The translations under genes and the position numbers were made by a program. A stretch of DNA of 20,254 nucleotides. Origin: a virus. The notes under the pieces are model-generated. The model was not told where the DNA came from and made no database searches. It was given only the letters and a program-made list of their open reading frames with translations. The stretch's first letter is position 1, and each line of letters begins with the position of its first letter. The stretch spans positions 1 to 20,254 of the IMG/VR virus record IMGVR_UViG_3300020196_000310; one strand, written 5' to 3'. Below, in pieces: positions 1-8,425 of this stretch.

Positions 1-430
1 TTTCGGTAAAGGTAAGCACTGGGTGAATGGAGTAAATGATATTCTTTCTGATATCAAATGTCAGAAGATACATCTAGTAATTGGCAATCACGACCCAACT
101 ATGCAATCTGAAAATCTTAAGAAGGCAAAGTTCAAGAGTGTTTGTAATTATCTTGAAATGAATATAAAGAACGAACCGGGTTGGGTTCAGAACTTTTATG
201 TTGAAAGGATATGCCTTTCACATTATCCTCTTCGTTCTTGGAATTCAAAAACACCAGTACACCTTCATGGCCACTCTCATGGCAAACATGGATTCATGAC
301 CAGTTCAAATAGAGGTTATCTAAGTTTTGATGTAGGAGTAGACTCTGAAGGTCTTAATTATGCACCAATATCTCTAAAAGATATTATACAGACAACCTGC
401 AATCAATACAAACAAATCAGTACCACTTGA
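1..430 (+). CDS. Calcineurin-like metallophosphoesterase, 5' end outside window
   Basis: This is the C-terminal part of a calcineurin-type metallophosphoesterase, a metal-dependent phosphatase/phosphodiesterase fold; its substrate is unknown. The frame is open back to base 2, so the true start lies upstream; a GTG at 23 is only the first possible start codon in the visible part. Counting from that GTG, the GNHD motif is at residues 21-24, a histidine motif LSHYP follows near residue 65, and LHGHSHG near residues 81-87. These match the family's third to fifth metal-binding motifs. The first two motifs (DxH and GD) are missing, presumably off the window edge. It lies 30 bases upstream of a polymerase C-terminal fragment, so it may sit inside a split polymerase locus. 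The family assignment is firm; the role is not known. Confidence 0.85.
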   Translation, partial: FGKGKHWVNGVNDILSDIKCQKIHLVIGNHDPTMQSENLKKAKFKSVCNYLEMNIKNEPGWVQNFYVERICLSHYPLRSWNSKTPVHLHGHSHGKHGFMTSSNRGYLSFDVGVDSEGLNYAPISLKDIIQTTCNQYKQISTT

Positions 431-460
431 CTTTCTGGAGTCTTGTGATAAAATATACCT

Positions 461-1576
461 ATGGACTACAGTAACTTGTCTAACGAGGAACTTCTTGCAT
501 TAAAGAAGAACCTTGAATACGAAATATCAAAATACTCAAACTTTCAGTTGGTAAGAAAGATTCAGTTGAACTCGGCATATGGTGCGATTGGTAATGAATA
601 CTTTCGCTACTTTAGCACGGATATTGCAGAGGCAATTACTCTTTCTGGTCAACTTTCGATTCAGTATATTGCAAACTCAATCAATCGATTATTGAACCAG
701 ACTCTTGGTACAACAGACGAAGATTATATTGTTGCATCAGATACAGATTCCATGTATATCTGTTTGGATAAATTGGTATCCAAAGTTATTCCGAATGAGA
801 AAGATCCTACAAAGATTAGCAAGTATCTTGATAAGGCATGTGAGTCTATAATTCAACCATTCATTGACAAGGAGTTCAACAAACTTCGTGACACCATGAA
901 TGCATATGAAAACAAGATGGTAATGGGTCGTGAAGTCATTGCGGAGAAGGGTATTTGGACTGCAAAGAAGCGATACATCTTGAACATGTGGAACAAGGAA
1001 GGTGTTCAGTACAAGGAACCTAAGTTGAAGATCATGGGTATCGAAACAACACGGAGTTCTACACCAGAGGCAGTTCGTAAGGATCTAGAGTCTTCAATTA
1101 AGATAATCATGAGCAAAGACGAAGACGCCTTAATTGATTTCATTGAAGATGTTCGTCAAAAGTTTATGAAGTATCGCCCGGAGGATGTTGCGTTTCCTAG
1201 AAGCGCAAATGGTCTTGGTGAATATGCCGACAATCAACAGATTTATCGTAAGTCAACACCAATTCAAGTCAAAGGTGCTTTGATTTACAATCATTATATT
1301 AAGAAGTACAAGTTGGATAAGAAGTACAAGCAGATTACAGACGGCGATAAAATCAAGTTTGTTTATCTGAAGAAACCCCCTCCACTTGGTGGTGTTCGTG
1401 GTCAAGACCACGTGGTTTCATTTATCAATGACATTCCAAAAGAGTTTGAGCTTGATCACTACATAGACTATGATATGCAGTTCGATAAGGCATTCATGGA
1501 ACCACTTCGTTCCATTCTTACTGCAATCAATTGGAAAGCAGAACGAGTTAGTACGCTAGAATCATTATTTGGATAA
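461..1576 (+). CDS. Family B DNA polymerase, C-terminal fragment (gp43-like, split gene)
   Basis: This is the C-terminal portion of a T4 gp43-like replicative DNA polymerase. Visible parts are motif B (KIQLNSAYG, residues 33-41), motif C (SDTDS, residues 93-97, with catalytic D94 and D96), the AKKRY segment of the palm/thumb, and a final STLESLFG. That tail resembles the sliding-clamp-binding tail of T4 gp43. The protein is 371 residues against roughly 900 for gp43, and lacks the exonuclease domain and motif A. An in-frame TAA at 449-451 prevents an upstream extension, and ATG 461 is the first start available; a good ribosome binding site is not evident. The missing N-terminal part is not in the 430 bases upstream, which hold the phosphoesterase. 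A functional enzyme would need the other half in trans, as known for split gp43 in some T4-like phages. UvsX follows 8 bases downstream. Confidence 0.9.
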   Translation: MDYSNLSNEELLALKKNLEYEISKYSNFQLVRKIQLNSAYGAIGNEYFRYFSTDIAEAITLSGQLSIQYIANSINRLLNQTLGTTDEDYIVASDTDSMYICLDKLVSKVIPNEKDPTKISKYLDKACESIIQPFIDKEFNKLRDTMNAYENKMVMGREVIAEKGIWTAKKRYILNMWNKEGVQYKEPKLKIMGIETTRSSTPEAVRKDLESSIKIIMSKDEDALIDFIEDVRQKFMKYRPEDVAFPRSANGLGEYADNQQIYRKSTPIQVKGALIYNHYIKKYKLDKKYKQITDGDKIKFVYLKKPPPLGGVRGQDHVVSFINDIPKEFELDHYIDYDMQFDKAFMEPLRSILTAINWKAERVSTLESLFG

Positions 1577-1584
1577 GGAGATTT

Positions 1585-2634
1585 ATGAGCGATTTTTTAA
1601 ATGGTATTGTTAAGGAGTCTGGAAACAAGTATGCATCATTGGTAAACGATGGACTTCCGACAAGTGATGTCGGTGTTCTCATTGATACTGGATGTCATAT
1701 TCTGAATGCTCTTGTTTCTGGTGATGTATATGGTGGCATTCCTGATAACAAGATTATGGCACTTGCAGGAGAACAGGCAACTGGTAAGACCTATATTACT
1801 ATGGGTATTGTTTCTAAGTTCCTGAAGGATCATCCAGAAGCAGTTGTGCTGTATTTTGATTCAGAGCAAGCAGTTACTACTGAGATGTTCAAGAATCGTG
1901 GAGTTGATCCAAAGCGTGTAGCAGTTTTTCCTGTCATGACAATCGAAGAGTTTCGCAAGCAGATTGTTACAATCGTTGACAAGTATCTTGAGATGCCAGA
2001 GAACAAGAGAAAGAAGATGATGATTGTTCTTGACTCGCTGGGCATGTTGTCAACCTCAAAAGAAATCAACGACACTGCCGAAGGCAAGGAAGTTCGTGAC
2101 ATGACCAGAGCACAAGTTATCAAGTCAACTTTCCGTGTATTGACTGTTAAACTTGGCATTGCCCATATTCCCATGATCATTACCAATCATACTTATGATG
2201 TCGTCGGGGCATATGTACCAATGAAAGAGATGGGTGGTGGTAGTGGTCTTAAGTATGCAGCATCTATTGTTGTTTATCTTTCAAAGAAGAAGGACAAGGA
2301 TGCCTCTGGTGAAGTTGTTGGTAATATTATTCATTGCAAGCAACACAAAGGTCGCCTAACAAAAGAAAACAAGGTCGTTGATGTTCGTCTTAACTATGAA
2401 ACAGGTTTAGATCCTTATTATGGTTTGGTTGACTTAGCAGTAGATCATGGTATACTCTCAAAGACAAGTGGTAGAATCGAACTACCAGACGGTTCAAAGG
2501 TGTTTGAAAAGAACATCTACGAAAATCCTGAGAAGTATTTCACCAAGGAACTAATGGATAAGATCAATGAAGCAGCTGCATCAGAATTCAAGTATGGATC
2601 AACTGAAGCAGTAGTAGAGGAAGAAAATGAATAA
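1585..2634 (+). CDS. uvsX: UvsX-like RecA-family recombinase
   Basis: This is a RecA-family strand-exchange ATPase of the T4 UvsX type, used for recombination-dependent replication and repair. The Walker A motif is GEQATGKT (residues 62-69), followed by FDSEQAVT (91-98, catalytic acidic region) and a Walker B MIVLDSLG with D150. A Gly-rich loop [10 protein letters not shown] sits near residue 215. The length (349 residues) is close to UvsX (about 390). An AGGAG ribosome binding site at 1576-1580 overlaps the polymerase stop codon and fits ATG 1585. The C-terminus is acidic. The end overlaps the helicase start by 8 bases, so the two are probably translationally coupled. The neighbours (polymerase, helicase, primase) fit the T4 replication/recombination module. 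Confidence 0.93.
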   Translation: MSDFLNGIVKESGNKYASLVNDGLPTSDVGVLIDTGCHILNALVSGDVYGGIPDNKIMALAGEQATGKTYITMGIVSKFLKDHPEAVVLYFDSEQAVTTEMFKNRGVDPKRVAVFPVMTIEEFRKQIVTIVDKYLEMPENKRKKMMIVLDSLGMLSTSKEINDTAEGKEVRDMTRAQVIKSTFRVLTVKLGIAHIPMIITNHTYDVVGAYVPMKEMGGGSGLKYAASIVVYLSKKKDKDASGEVVGNIIHCKQHKGRLTKENKVVDVRLNYETGLDPYYGLVDLAVDHGILSKTSGRIELPDGSKVFEKNIYENPEKYFTKELMDKINEAAASEFKYGSTEAVVEEENE

Positions 2635-3544
2635 TATTGAGCAAGTAATCCTACATAATATAATTAAAGACGAAAACTTTGCAAGAAAGGTTTCTCCATT
2701 CTTACTGAAGGAGTATTTTCATAATTTCTCTGAGAAGTTTGTCTTTGAAACTATTAGGGATTACTTTTTCAAGTACAACAGCCTCCCCACCAAGGAGGCG
2801 TTGTTCATCATTCTTGACAAGGAAAAGAATCTAACCGAAGTACAAGTTAAGGACATTTCCGATGTTGTGGAGTCAATCACTTCTGATGCTGACATGGTTG
2901 ATCTAGACTGGTTGACGAAAGAAACTGAAGAGTTCTGTCGTAAGAAGGCAATCTACAACGCCATAATGGAATCCATTAATATTATTGATGGTAAATCTTC
3001 CAGAGGTGATGGTGAGATTCCTGATATTCTAAGCAAGGCACTTGCAGTATCTTTTGACCCCAACATCGGACACGATTATATTGAAGACGCAGACAAACGA
3101 TATGACTTCTACCACAAGGAAGAGAAGAAGATTCCGTTTGATCTGGAGTTCTTCAACTCCATCACCAGAGATGGTGTAACTGCCAAGACTCTTAATGTCG
3201 TCATGGCAGGAACTGGAGTTGGTAAGTCTCTATTCCTTTGTCACCATGCAGCACACTGTCTCAAGAGTAGCATGAATGTTCTCTACATCACTTGTGAGAT
3301 GGCAGAAGAACGAATCGCAGAAAGAATCGATGCGAACCTTCTTGATACAAACATTGACGATCTTAAATCATTGCCAAAGATCGTTTATGAAAAGAAACTT
3401 GAGGCAGTTGCTGCTGGTGTGACTGGTAAACTTATCATCAAGGAATATCCAACTGCTACCGCGAATGCCAATCATTTTAGGTTCCTTCTAGATGAACTAA
3501 AATTAAAGAAGAAGTTTGTCCCTGATGTGATCTTTATTGATTAA
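2627..3544 (+). CDS. gp41-like replicative DNA helicase, N-terminal part ending at an in-frame TAA
   Basis: This is a DnaB-family 5'-3' replicative helicase of the T4 gp41 type. Residues 1-140 form the helical N-terminal domain with an [11 protein letters not shown]-type linker; the ATPase core follows with Walker A GTGVGKS (195-201) and the glutamate-containing CEM segment (E224). Translation stops at codon 306 (TAA, 3542-3544), just after VIFID, whose last residue D305 is the Walker B aspartate. The same frame then continues directly with the rest of the helicase core up to 4024, giving a 465-codon composite close to gp41 (475 residues). A helicase lacking everything after Walker B should be inactive. 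Readthrough, recent pseudogenisation or a sequence error are all possible. ATG 2627 overlaps the uvsX end. Confidence 0.88.
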   Translation: MNNIEQVILHNIIKDENFARKVSPFLLKEYFHNFSEKFVFETIRDYFFKYNSLPTKEALFIILDKEKNLTEVQVKDISDVVESITSDADMVDLDWLTKETEEFCRKKAIYNAIMESINIIDGKSSRGDGEIPDILSKALAVSFDPNIGHDYIEDADKRYDFYHKEEKKIPFDLEFFNSITRDGVTAKTLNVVMAGTGVGKSLFLCHHAAHCLKSSMNVLYITCEMAEERIAERIDANLLDTNIDDLKSLPKIVYEKKLEAVAAGVTGKLIIKEYPTATANANHFRFLLDELKLKKKFVPDVIFID

Positions 3545-4024
3545 AAGAACATCTGTGCATCTTCTAGACACAAAGGCTCAAAGAATGTTAACTCTTATGA
3601 GTATGTAAAATCTATTGCGGAAGAACTCCGTGGATTGGCAATTGAATACAATGTTCCTCTCTTTACCGCCACACAAACAAATCGTGAAGGTTATGGTAAC
3701 ACAGATGTTGATCTAGAAAACACATCAGAGTCTTTTGGACTTCCTGCAACATCGGATCTAATGTTTGCTCTGATTGCTACTGAAGAACTTGATGAAGTTA
3801 ACCAGATCATGGTAAAGCAATTGAAGAATCGGTACAATGACAAAGCAAAGAACCGTAAGTTCATTGTTGGTGTCAATCGTGCAAAGATGAAAATGTACGA
3901 TGTTTCCGCCGAAGATCAGGGATTTATTACTGATGCTGCTAAAAAGCAAAAGGACGAGGAACAAAACTTCTTCAATAAGACAAAACCAAGAAATCTTGTA
4001 AAGACCAGCGATTGGAAAGTCTAA
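3545..4024 (+). CDS. gp41-like helicase, C-terminal part after the in-frame stop
   Basis: This continues the upstream helicase in the same frame, immediately after the TAA. The first codons read KNICASSR, where T4 gp41-like proteins have a DYLxICxS sequence following the Walker B aspartate. Further on are NSYEYVKSIAEELRGLA, a TATQTNREG segment (sensor-like glutamine), the ESFGLPATSDLM segment and the KNRYNDKAKNRKF basic region, all matching the gp41 C-terminal core. No ATG occurs in frame before the core motifs; a TTG at 3635 is the only early candidate and has no convincing ribosome binding site. Independent translation is therefore doubtful, and the segment makes most sense as part of one interrupted gene. 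It ends with TAA directly abutting the ATG of the next gene (TAAATG). Confidence 0.82.
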   Translation, partial: KNICASSRHKGSKNVNSYEYVKSIAEELRGLAIEYNVPLFTATQTNREGYGNTDVDLENTSESFGLPATSDLMFALIATEELDEVNQIMVKQLKNRYNDKAKNRKFIVGVNRAKMKMYDVSAEDQGFITDAAKKQKDEEQNFFNKTKPRNLVKTSDWKV

Positions 4025-4627
4025 ATGATCCTCGTTCAAGTATCAAGTAAAGAACAAAAAGAATTGGTAAAGCAGATTATTGAAAAGCACCACTCCTATG
4101 TACCAACAAATTCTTCTGTGGGTCGTAGGATAGATTGGTTAATCTATGAAAGTGATGACTTCGGTAGTCAGCCAATTGGTATGATTGGTTTAGGATCTTC
4201 TGTATATCCCCCTCCCAAAGACATATTGATTAGGATGGGATTGTCTATGAAAGAATATAGATCAATATTTAATTGTGTCGCAAATAACTGGAGATTTTGT
4301 ATGTCAAAATCTATCAAGAATGCTGGTACACAAATTTTAAGACAACTTAGAGAACTGGCTCCAATTGCATGGAAAGAAAAGTATGGAAACGATTTGAAGG
4401 TGTTAATTACTTTTGTTGCAGGCGGAAATACCGGAGCAGTTTATCGTGCAGATAATTGGGAAGTCATCGGAAAAACTGCCGGACTTCCAAAGCACAAATC
4501 ATCATCAATGAAATGGGATAACTCCGAACAACTCAAAGAGAAGTTTGTAAAACCAACTGGAGAAAATCAGAAAATTATCTTATACAAAGATATACGAAGA
4601 AAAAAGGATAAAAAGAATCCTTTGTGA
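4025..4627 (+). CDS. DruA/Mom-like (DUF4338-type) GNAT-fold protein
   Basis: This 200-residue protein resembles the DUF4338/DruA family and, more distantly, the Mom DNA-modification protein of phage Mu, both thought to have a GNAT-like fold. The pattern in order is a His pair (EKHHSY, 22-23), a Gly-containing strand IGMIGLGSSVY (51-61), NNWRFCMSKS (87-96, compare NNSRF in DruA and NRFCL in Mom), a helix rich in R and L, and then ITFVAGGNTGAVYRADNW (128-145) with the GT/AxYRAxNW signature. It ends with IILYKD near residue 185, where DruA proteins have a K-x-hydrophobic segment. It starts immediately after the helicase stop and precedes the primase by 21 bases, so it belongs to the replisome operon. 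A role in modifying phage DNA is an inference; a nucleic-acid binding role is also possible. I cannot identify a catalytic residue with certainty. Confidence 0.65.
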   Translation: MILVQVSSKEQKELVKQIIEKHHSYVPTNSSVGRRIDWLIYESDDFGSQPIGMIGLGSSVYPPPKDILIRMGLSMKEYRSIFNCVANNWRFCMSKSIKNAGTQILRQLRELAPIAWKEKYGNDLKVLITFVAGGNTGAVYRADNWEVIGKTAGLPKHKSSSMKWDNSEQLKEKFVKPTGENQKIILYKDIRRKKDKKNPL

Positions 4628-4648
4628 TTAAAGTTTTGGATACATTAC

Positions 4649-5656
4649 ATGTCTACTTACATTGACAAAAAGTATATTGGTATGGTTTCTCCACTACTGA
4701 AGAGATTTAAGTGGAAGAAAGATAATCTTGCAAATTGTAGGTGTCCTATTTGTGGAGACTCTACTAAAAGAAAAACAGTTGCGAGAGGATTCTTTTACCA
4801 GAAGGGTAGTGATTTCTTTTACCGTTGTCACAACTGTGGATTTGGATCCAACCTTTATAACTTTTTAGAAAAGGTGTCTCCTTATCTTTGTAAGCAGTAT
4901 GCTCTTGAGCGTTTCATTGCAGGGGAAGACGGAAAAGCAAATTACAAGAAACCAACTCAGCAAAAACTTTATCCATATGATTCTACTCCTATATTTGAGA
5001 AAAAAGTAGATCATTTTACCCCAGCCAAATCATCAAAAGAATGCATGGAGTTTTTAGAATCTAGAAAGATTCCTGAAGACAGATGGGACGATATGGGGTA
5101 TACTGATAACTTCTCACTTTTTGCAAAGCAGTTTGATGAAACATATGATGCAAGAGAAGAACCACGCATCATTATACTGATTCGTGATGAGAACGGTGAG
5201 GTAGTTGGTGCTCAGGGTAGATGTATAACTTGTAAGAAAAACGCACCAAAGTATTTAACCATCAAGAAAGAAGACACACAGAAATTAATGTTTGGTATTG
5301 ACAGAATTAAAAAGAATGAAACAATCTACATTGTAGAAGGTCCACTCGACAGCACATTTCTGAAAAATAGTGTTGCTTGTCTTGGGACAGGTTCATTCAT
5401 TGACATATCAAAGATTTATCCAGAGGCAGTGTTTGTTCTTGACAATGAACCTAGAAATAAGGATACGGTTGAAATTCAAAAGAAGTTGATTGAGTCTGGA
5501 CATAAAGTTTGTGTGTGGCCAGAATATTGTAAAGAGAAAGATATAAATGATATGGTTCTCAAGAATGGTATTGATTATGTTAACAATATACTTGAGAAAA
5601 ATGTTTTTGAAGGACTGAAAGCACAATTGGTATTTACATCATGGAAACGAGTATAA
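4649..5656 (+). CDS. DNA primase, gp61-like (zinc finger + TOPRIM)
   Basis: This 335-residue protein has the layout of a T4 gp61-type primase, which makes RNA primers with the replicative helicase. An N-terminal zinc ribbon has the pairs C32-P-I-C35 and C60-H-N-C63 (an extra C30 is next to the first pair). The TOPRIM domain follows with VEGPLDS (E230, D234) and FVLDNEP (D265), then KDINDM near residue 299. These are the metal-binding acidic motifs expected of the fold. The length agrees with gp61 (342 residues). ATG 4649 has no strong ribosome binding site, and coupling to the upstream gene 21 bases away is likely. Its end overlaps the ThyX start by 16 bases. The helicase-primase pairing in one operon supports the assignment. 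Confidence 0.88.
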   Translation: MSTYIDKKYIGMVSPLLKRFKWKKDNLANCRCPICGDSTKRKTVARGFFYQKGSDFFYRCHNCGFGSNLYNFLEKVSPYLCKQYALERFIAGEDGKANYKKPTQQKLYPYDSTPIFEKKVDHFTPAKSSKECMEFLESRKIPEDRWDDMGYTDNFSLFAKQFDETYDAREEPRIIILIRDENGEVVGAQGRCITCKKNAPKYLTIKKEDTQKLMFGIDRIKKNETIYIVEGPLDSTFLKNSVACLGTGSFIDISKIYPEAVFVLDNEPRNKDTVEIQKKLIESGHKVCVWPEYCKEKDINDMVLKNGIDYVNNILEKNVFEGLKAQLVFTSWKRV

Positions 5657-6393
5657 AACAAAATAAAAGAATTAATGTATTGGATCATGGATTTGTGCAG
5701 TATGTTTCGCACATGGGTGACGATCTTACAGTGGTAAATGCTGCAAGAGTATCATTCAATAAGCATAGTGATTGGGAAATAGACGAAGAAGCAAAGAATC
5801 GTCTAGACTCCACTGGATCATTTTATTGGGAAGAAGATCTACTAAAGATTAGTGATAAAGACAAGAAGCTAATTAAGTATCTTGCACAACACAATCACTG
5901 GACGCCGTTCGCACATCCACAGATTACATTAAGAATCCGTGCTCCCATTTCAATACGCACACAGTTTTTTAAGCACAAACAAGGATTTGTTGAAAATGAA
6001 ATATCACGCCGATATGTGGTTGATGAACCACAGATCTATAATCCACAATGGAGATCACGGCCGTCAAACGGCGCAAAACAGGGTTCTGAAGATTTTATAA
6101 CGCATGAAGACACACTAGTAGTTTGTGATTCGTTTTATAAAACTATTGCAAGTGAGTCTTTGAAGGTATATAATAGACTAATTGAAAATGGAGTTGCACC
6201 AGAACAAGCACGATTCGTCCTACCACAAGGTACTTATACTGAGTGGTGGTGGACTGGTTCCTTGGCAGCGTATGCTAGAGTCTGTAAGCAGCGTCTTGAT
6301 CCTCATGCACAGTGGGAAATTCGTGAATATGCTGCTGCCATAAAGGAAATGATTGCACCGTTGTTTCCAGTTTCATGGGAACAACTTACCTAA
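5641..6393 (+). CDS. thyX: Flavin-dependent thymidylate synthase (ThyX)
   Basis: ThyX methylates dUMP to dTMP using FAD, methylene-tetrahydrofolate and NADPH. The signature region is RTQFFKHKQGFVENEISRRY (residues 106-125). The canonical RHRx7S motif appears here as KHK (111-113) with the serine at S122, one residue further on than in the classical spacing, a form I associate with marine phage ThyX. The C-terminal half carries ARFVLPQGTYTEWWWTGSL (190-208) and DPHAQWEIREYA (220-231), both typical of the family's substrate-binding helices. The length of 250 residues is normal. ATG 5641 lies inside the primase end (16-base overlap). It forms a nucleotide-supply pair with the RNR gene downstream. 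Confidence 0.93.
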   Translation: METSIKQNKRINVLDHGFVQYVSHMGDDLTVVNAARVSFNKHSDWEIDEEAKNRLDSTGSFYWEEDLLKISDKDKKLIKYLAQHNHWTPFAHPQITLRIRAPISIRTQFFKHKQGFVENEISRRYVVDEPQIYNPQWRSRPSNGAKQGSEDFITHEDTLVVCDSFYKTIASESLKVYNRLIENGVAPEQARFVLPQGTYTEWWWTGSLAAYARVCKQRLDPHAQWEIREYAAAIKEMIAPLFPVSWEQLT

Positions 6394-6396
6394 ATA
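6389..6396 (+). promoter_or_regulatory. Possible CTAAATAC promoter-like element before the RNR gene
   Basis: The sequence CTAAATAC overlaps the thyX stop codon and lies about 40 bases before the RNR start. It resembles the TAAATA core of T4-type late promoters but is not an exact match to TATAAATA. The gap to the RNR gene is the longest within the plus-strand block, which makes a promoter plausible. The motif alone is weak evidence. Confidence 0.25.
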
Positions 6397-6435
6397 CCTT
6401 ATCAACCCATAGAGGAATCCAAAAAGGAGAAATAT

Positions 6436-8361
6436 ATGAATGAGATTAAGTTACCTACTCCATACCAGGAGTTTATACACCTTTCACGGTATTCGCGCTG
6501 GCTAGAACAAGAAAAGAGACGAGAAACATGGGCGGAAACAGTATCCCGTTACTTTGATTTCTTTGCAAACCATCTTAAGGAAAAGCATGGTTACAAACTA
6601 TCGGCAGATTTGCGAAATGAACTTGAGAGCGCAGTTCTAAATCTTGAGATCATGCCATCTATGCGGGCATTAATGACCGCAGGAGAAGCACTTGCAAGAG
6701 ACAATACCGCCGGGTACAATTGTTCATATGTTGCAGTCAATAAGGTTCGTGCCTTTGACGAAATCCTATATATTCTGATGTGCGGCACTGGTGTAGGTTT
6801 CAGCGTGGAGAGACAATATGTTGAAAAACTTCCTACAATATCTGAACACTTTACTCAAAGCGATACCGTCATTGTTGTCAAAGATTCTAAAGAAGGATGG
6901 GCTAAAGCGTACCGAGAATTGGTATCCCTTCTTATTGGTGGACAGATCCCGAAATGGGACTTATCAAAGATTCGTCCTGCTGGTGCGCGACTCAAGACTT
7001 TCGGAGGACGCGCTTCAGGCCCAAGACCTTTGGACGAACTGTTCCACTTCACAATCAACACTTTTAAGAAAGCTGCGGGACGAAAACTTACTTCCATCGA
7101 ATGTCATGATATCATCTGCAAGATTGCTGAAATTGTCGTTGTCGGAGGAGTGCGTAGGTCAGCACTTATCTCTCTATCCAACCTCACGGATGAACGGATG
7201 CGTGACGCTAAAACTGGTCAGTGGTGGGTTGACAATCCGCAACGAGCTCTAGCAAATAACTCAGTTGCATATAAGGAGAAGCCCGAGATCGGCACTTTCA
7301 TGGAAGAGTGGGTTTCTCTCTATAAGAGCAAGAGTGGAGAGCGTGGTATCTTCAATCGTGATGCTGCACAGAAGACTGTTGCCAAACTAGGTGATCGTAG
7401 AGATCATACCAAAGAGTTCGGAACAAATCCATGCTCAGAGATAATTCTACGAGACAAGGAGTTCTGCAATCTTTCAGAGGTAGTTGATCGTCCAAGCCCC
7501 AATCCAGAAACTCTGAAGCGTAAGGTGCAGCTGGCGACCATTCTAGGAACATGGCAAGCGTCTATGACTTACTTCCCATACCTTTCTAGTGATTGGAAGC
7601 ACAACTGCGAAGAAGAGGCTCTTCTAGGTGTATCCCTTACTGGTATTCTAGACAATGCAATCATGCGTGGAAAAAATCCAAATCTTGAAGTACTACTAGA
7701 ATCATTAAAGGCAGATTCTGTTGCTACTAATAAGGAATGGGCAAAGAAACTAGGAATAAATCCTGCCGCCTCTATTACTTGCGTAAAACCTTCAGGTACA
7801 GTTTCACAACTCGTTGATGCTGCATCTGGTATTCATGCTCGACACAACGAATACTTCATTCGCACTGTTCGTGCAGACATCAAGGATCCACTTTGTAAGT
7901 TTATGATCGATGCAGGATTCCCTGCTGAACCGTGTGTCATGCGTCCAGAGCATACTATGGTATTCTCCTTCCCCATGAAGGCAGAAGGTTCAGTCACTCG
8001 TAGCGACATGACTGCAATCGAACACCTAGAGCTCTGGTTGACCTACCAGAAGCACTGGTGCGAACACAAACCATCAATCACTGTTACCGTAAAGGAACAT
8101 GAATGGATGGAAGTGGGTGCATGGGTTTACAAGCACTTTGATGAGGTGAGTGGTATTTCATTCCTACCACACTCTGATCACACATATCAGCAAGCACCTT
8201 ATCAGGATTGCACCAAGCAAGAATACGAAGCACTTCTCAGCAAGATGCCAGTAGTTCAGTGGGGTGATCTAGTCAAGTACGAGAAGGAAGACAATACCGC
8301 CGGAACACAAACATATGCCTGCTCTGGTGATAAATGTGAACTTGTTGATTTGACTAAATAA
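6436..8361 (+). CDS. Class II (adenosylcobalamin-dependent) ribonucleotide reductase
   Basis: This is a 641-residue reductase that converts ribonucleotides to deoxyribonucleotides by a B12-generated radical, similar to monomeric class II enzymes such as Lactobacillus leichmannii RTPR. C96 (AGYNCSY) and C344 (EFCNLSEV) fit the redox cysteine pair. NPCSEI (331-336) gives the thiyl-radical C333 with E335 and N331. MCGTGVGFSVE (115-125) and CVKPSGTVSQL (449-459) are phosphate/base-binding loops. The C-terminal CSGDKC (C629, C634) has the spacing of the thioredoxin-interacting tail. No N-terminal ATP-cone is visible. A clear AAGGAG ribosome binding site at 6424-6429 supports ATG 6436. The gene ends just before a strong terminator. 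It would let the phage make DNA precursors only where cobalamin is available. Confidence 0.93.
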   Translation: MNEIKLPTPYQEFIHLSRYSRWLEQEKRRETWAETVSRYFDFFANHLKEKHGYKLSADLRNELESAVLNLEIMPSMRALMTAGEALARDNTAGYNCSYVAVNKVRAFDEILYILMCGTGVGFSVERQYVEKLPTISEHFTQSDTVIVVKDSKEGWAKAYRELVSLLIGGQIPKWDLSKIRPAGARLKTFGGRASGPRPLDELFHFTINTFKKAAGRKLTSIECHDIICKIAEIVVVGGVRRSALISLSNLTDERMRDAKTGQWWVDNPQRALANNSVAYKEKPEIGTFMEEWVSLYKSKSGERGIFNRDAAQKTVAKLGDRRDHTKEFGTNPCSEIILRDKEFCNLSEVVDRPSPNPETLKRKVQLATILGTWQASMTYFPYLSSDWKHNCEEEALLGVSLTGILDNAIMRGKNPNLEVLLESLKADSVATNKEWAKKLGINPAASITCVKPSGTVSQLVDAASGIHARHNEYFIRTVRADIKDPLCKFMIDAGFPAEPCVMRPEHTMVFSFPMKAEGSVTRSDMTAIEHLELWLTYQKHWCEHKPSITVTVKEHEWMEVGAWVYKHFDEVSGISFLPHSDHTYQQAPYQDCTKQEYEALLSKMPVVQWGDLVKYEKEDNTAGTQTYACSGDKCELVDLTK

Positions 8362-8386
8362 TTAGTGTAGGTTATCCGAACACACG

Positions 8387-8407
8387 ACCCCCCGCAAGGG
8401 GGGTTTT
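8387..8407 (+). terminator. Intrinsic terminator after the RNR gene
   Basis: A 7-bp perfect stem (ACCCCCC / GGGGGGT) with a GCAA tetraloop is followed by a T run (8404-8407). It lies about 25 bases after the RNR stop. The T run is only on the plus strand, so it terminates the replication/nucleotide operon and not incoming minus-strand transcripts. Confidence 0.85.
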
Positions 8408-8412
8408 GCGTT

Positions 8413-8420
8413 TATAAATA
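8413..8420 (+). promoter_or_regulatory. T4-type late promoter octamer TATAAATA before the RuvC-like gene
   Basis: The exact octamer TATAAATA follows the terminator by 5 bases and ends 5 bases before ATG 8426. By analogy with T4 late promoters, transcription would begin close to the ATG, giving a nearly leaderless message. No ribosome binding site is visible there, which agrees with that. Chance occurrence in AT-rich DNA is possible. Confidence 0.5.
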
Positions 8421-8425
8421 TCTAC

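Noticed and set aside
3542-3560. Intron or intein at the helicase Walker B site
   Set aside because: The helicase sequence continues in frame immediately after the stop codon with no inserted sequence.
2627-4024. Genetic-code change (TAA read as an amino acid throughout)
   Set aside because: Several neighbouring genes (uvsX, polymerase, thyX, RNR, the resolvase) end at TAA at sensible family lengths, so TAA works as a stop here.
6818-7252. Open frame of 144 codons on the plus strand inside the RNR gene
   Set aside because: It lies entirely within a well-supported RNR coding region in another frame and has no recognisable domain or ribosome binding site.
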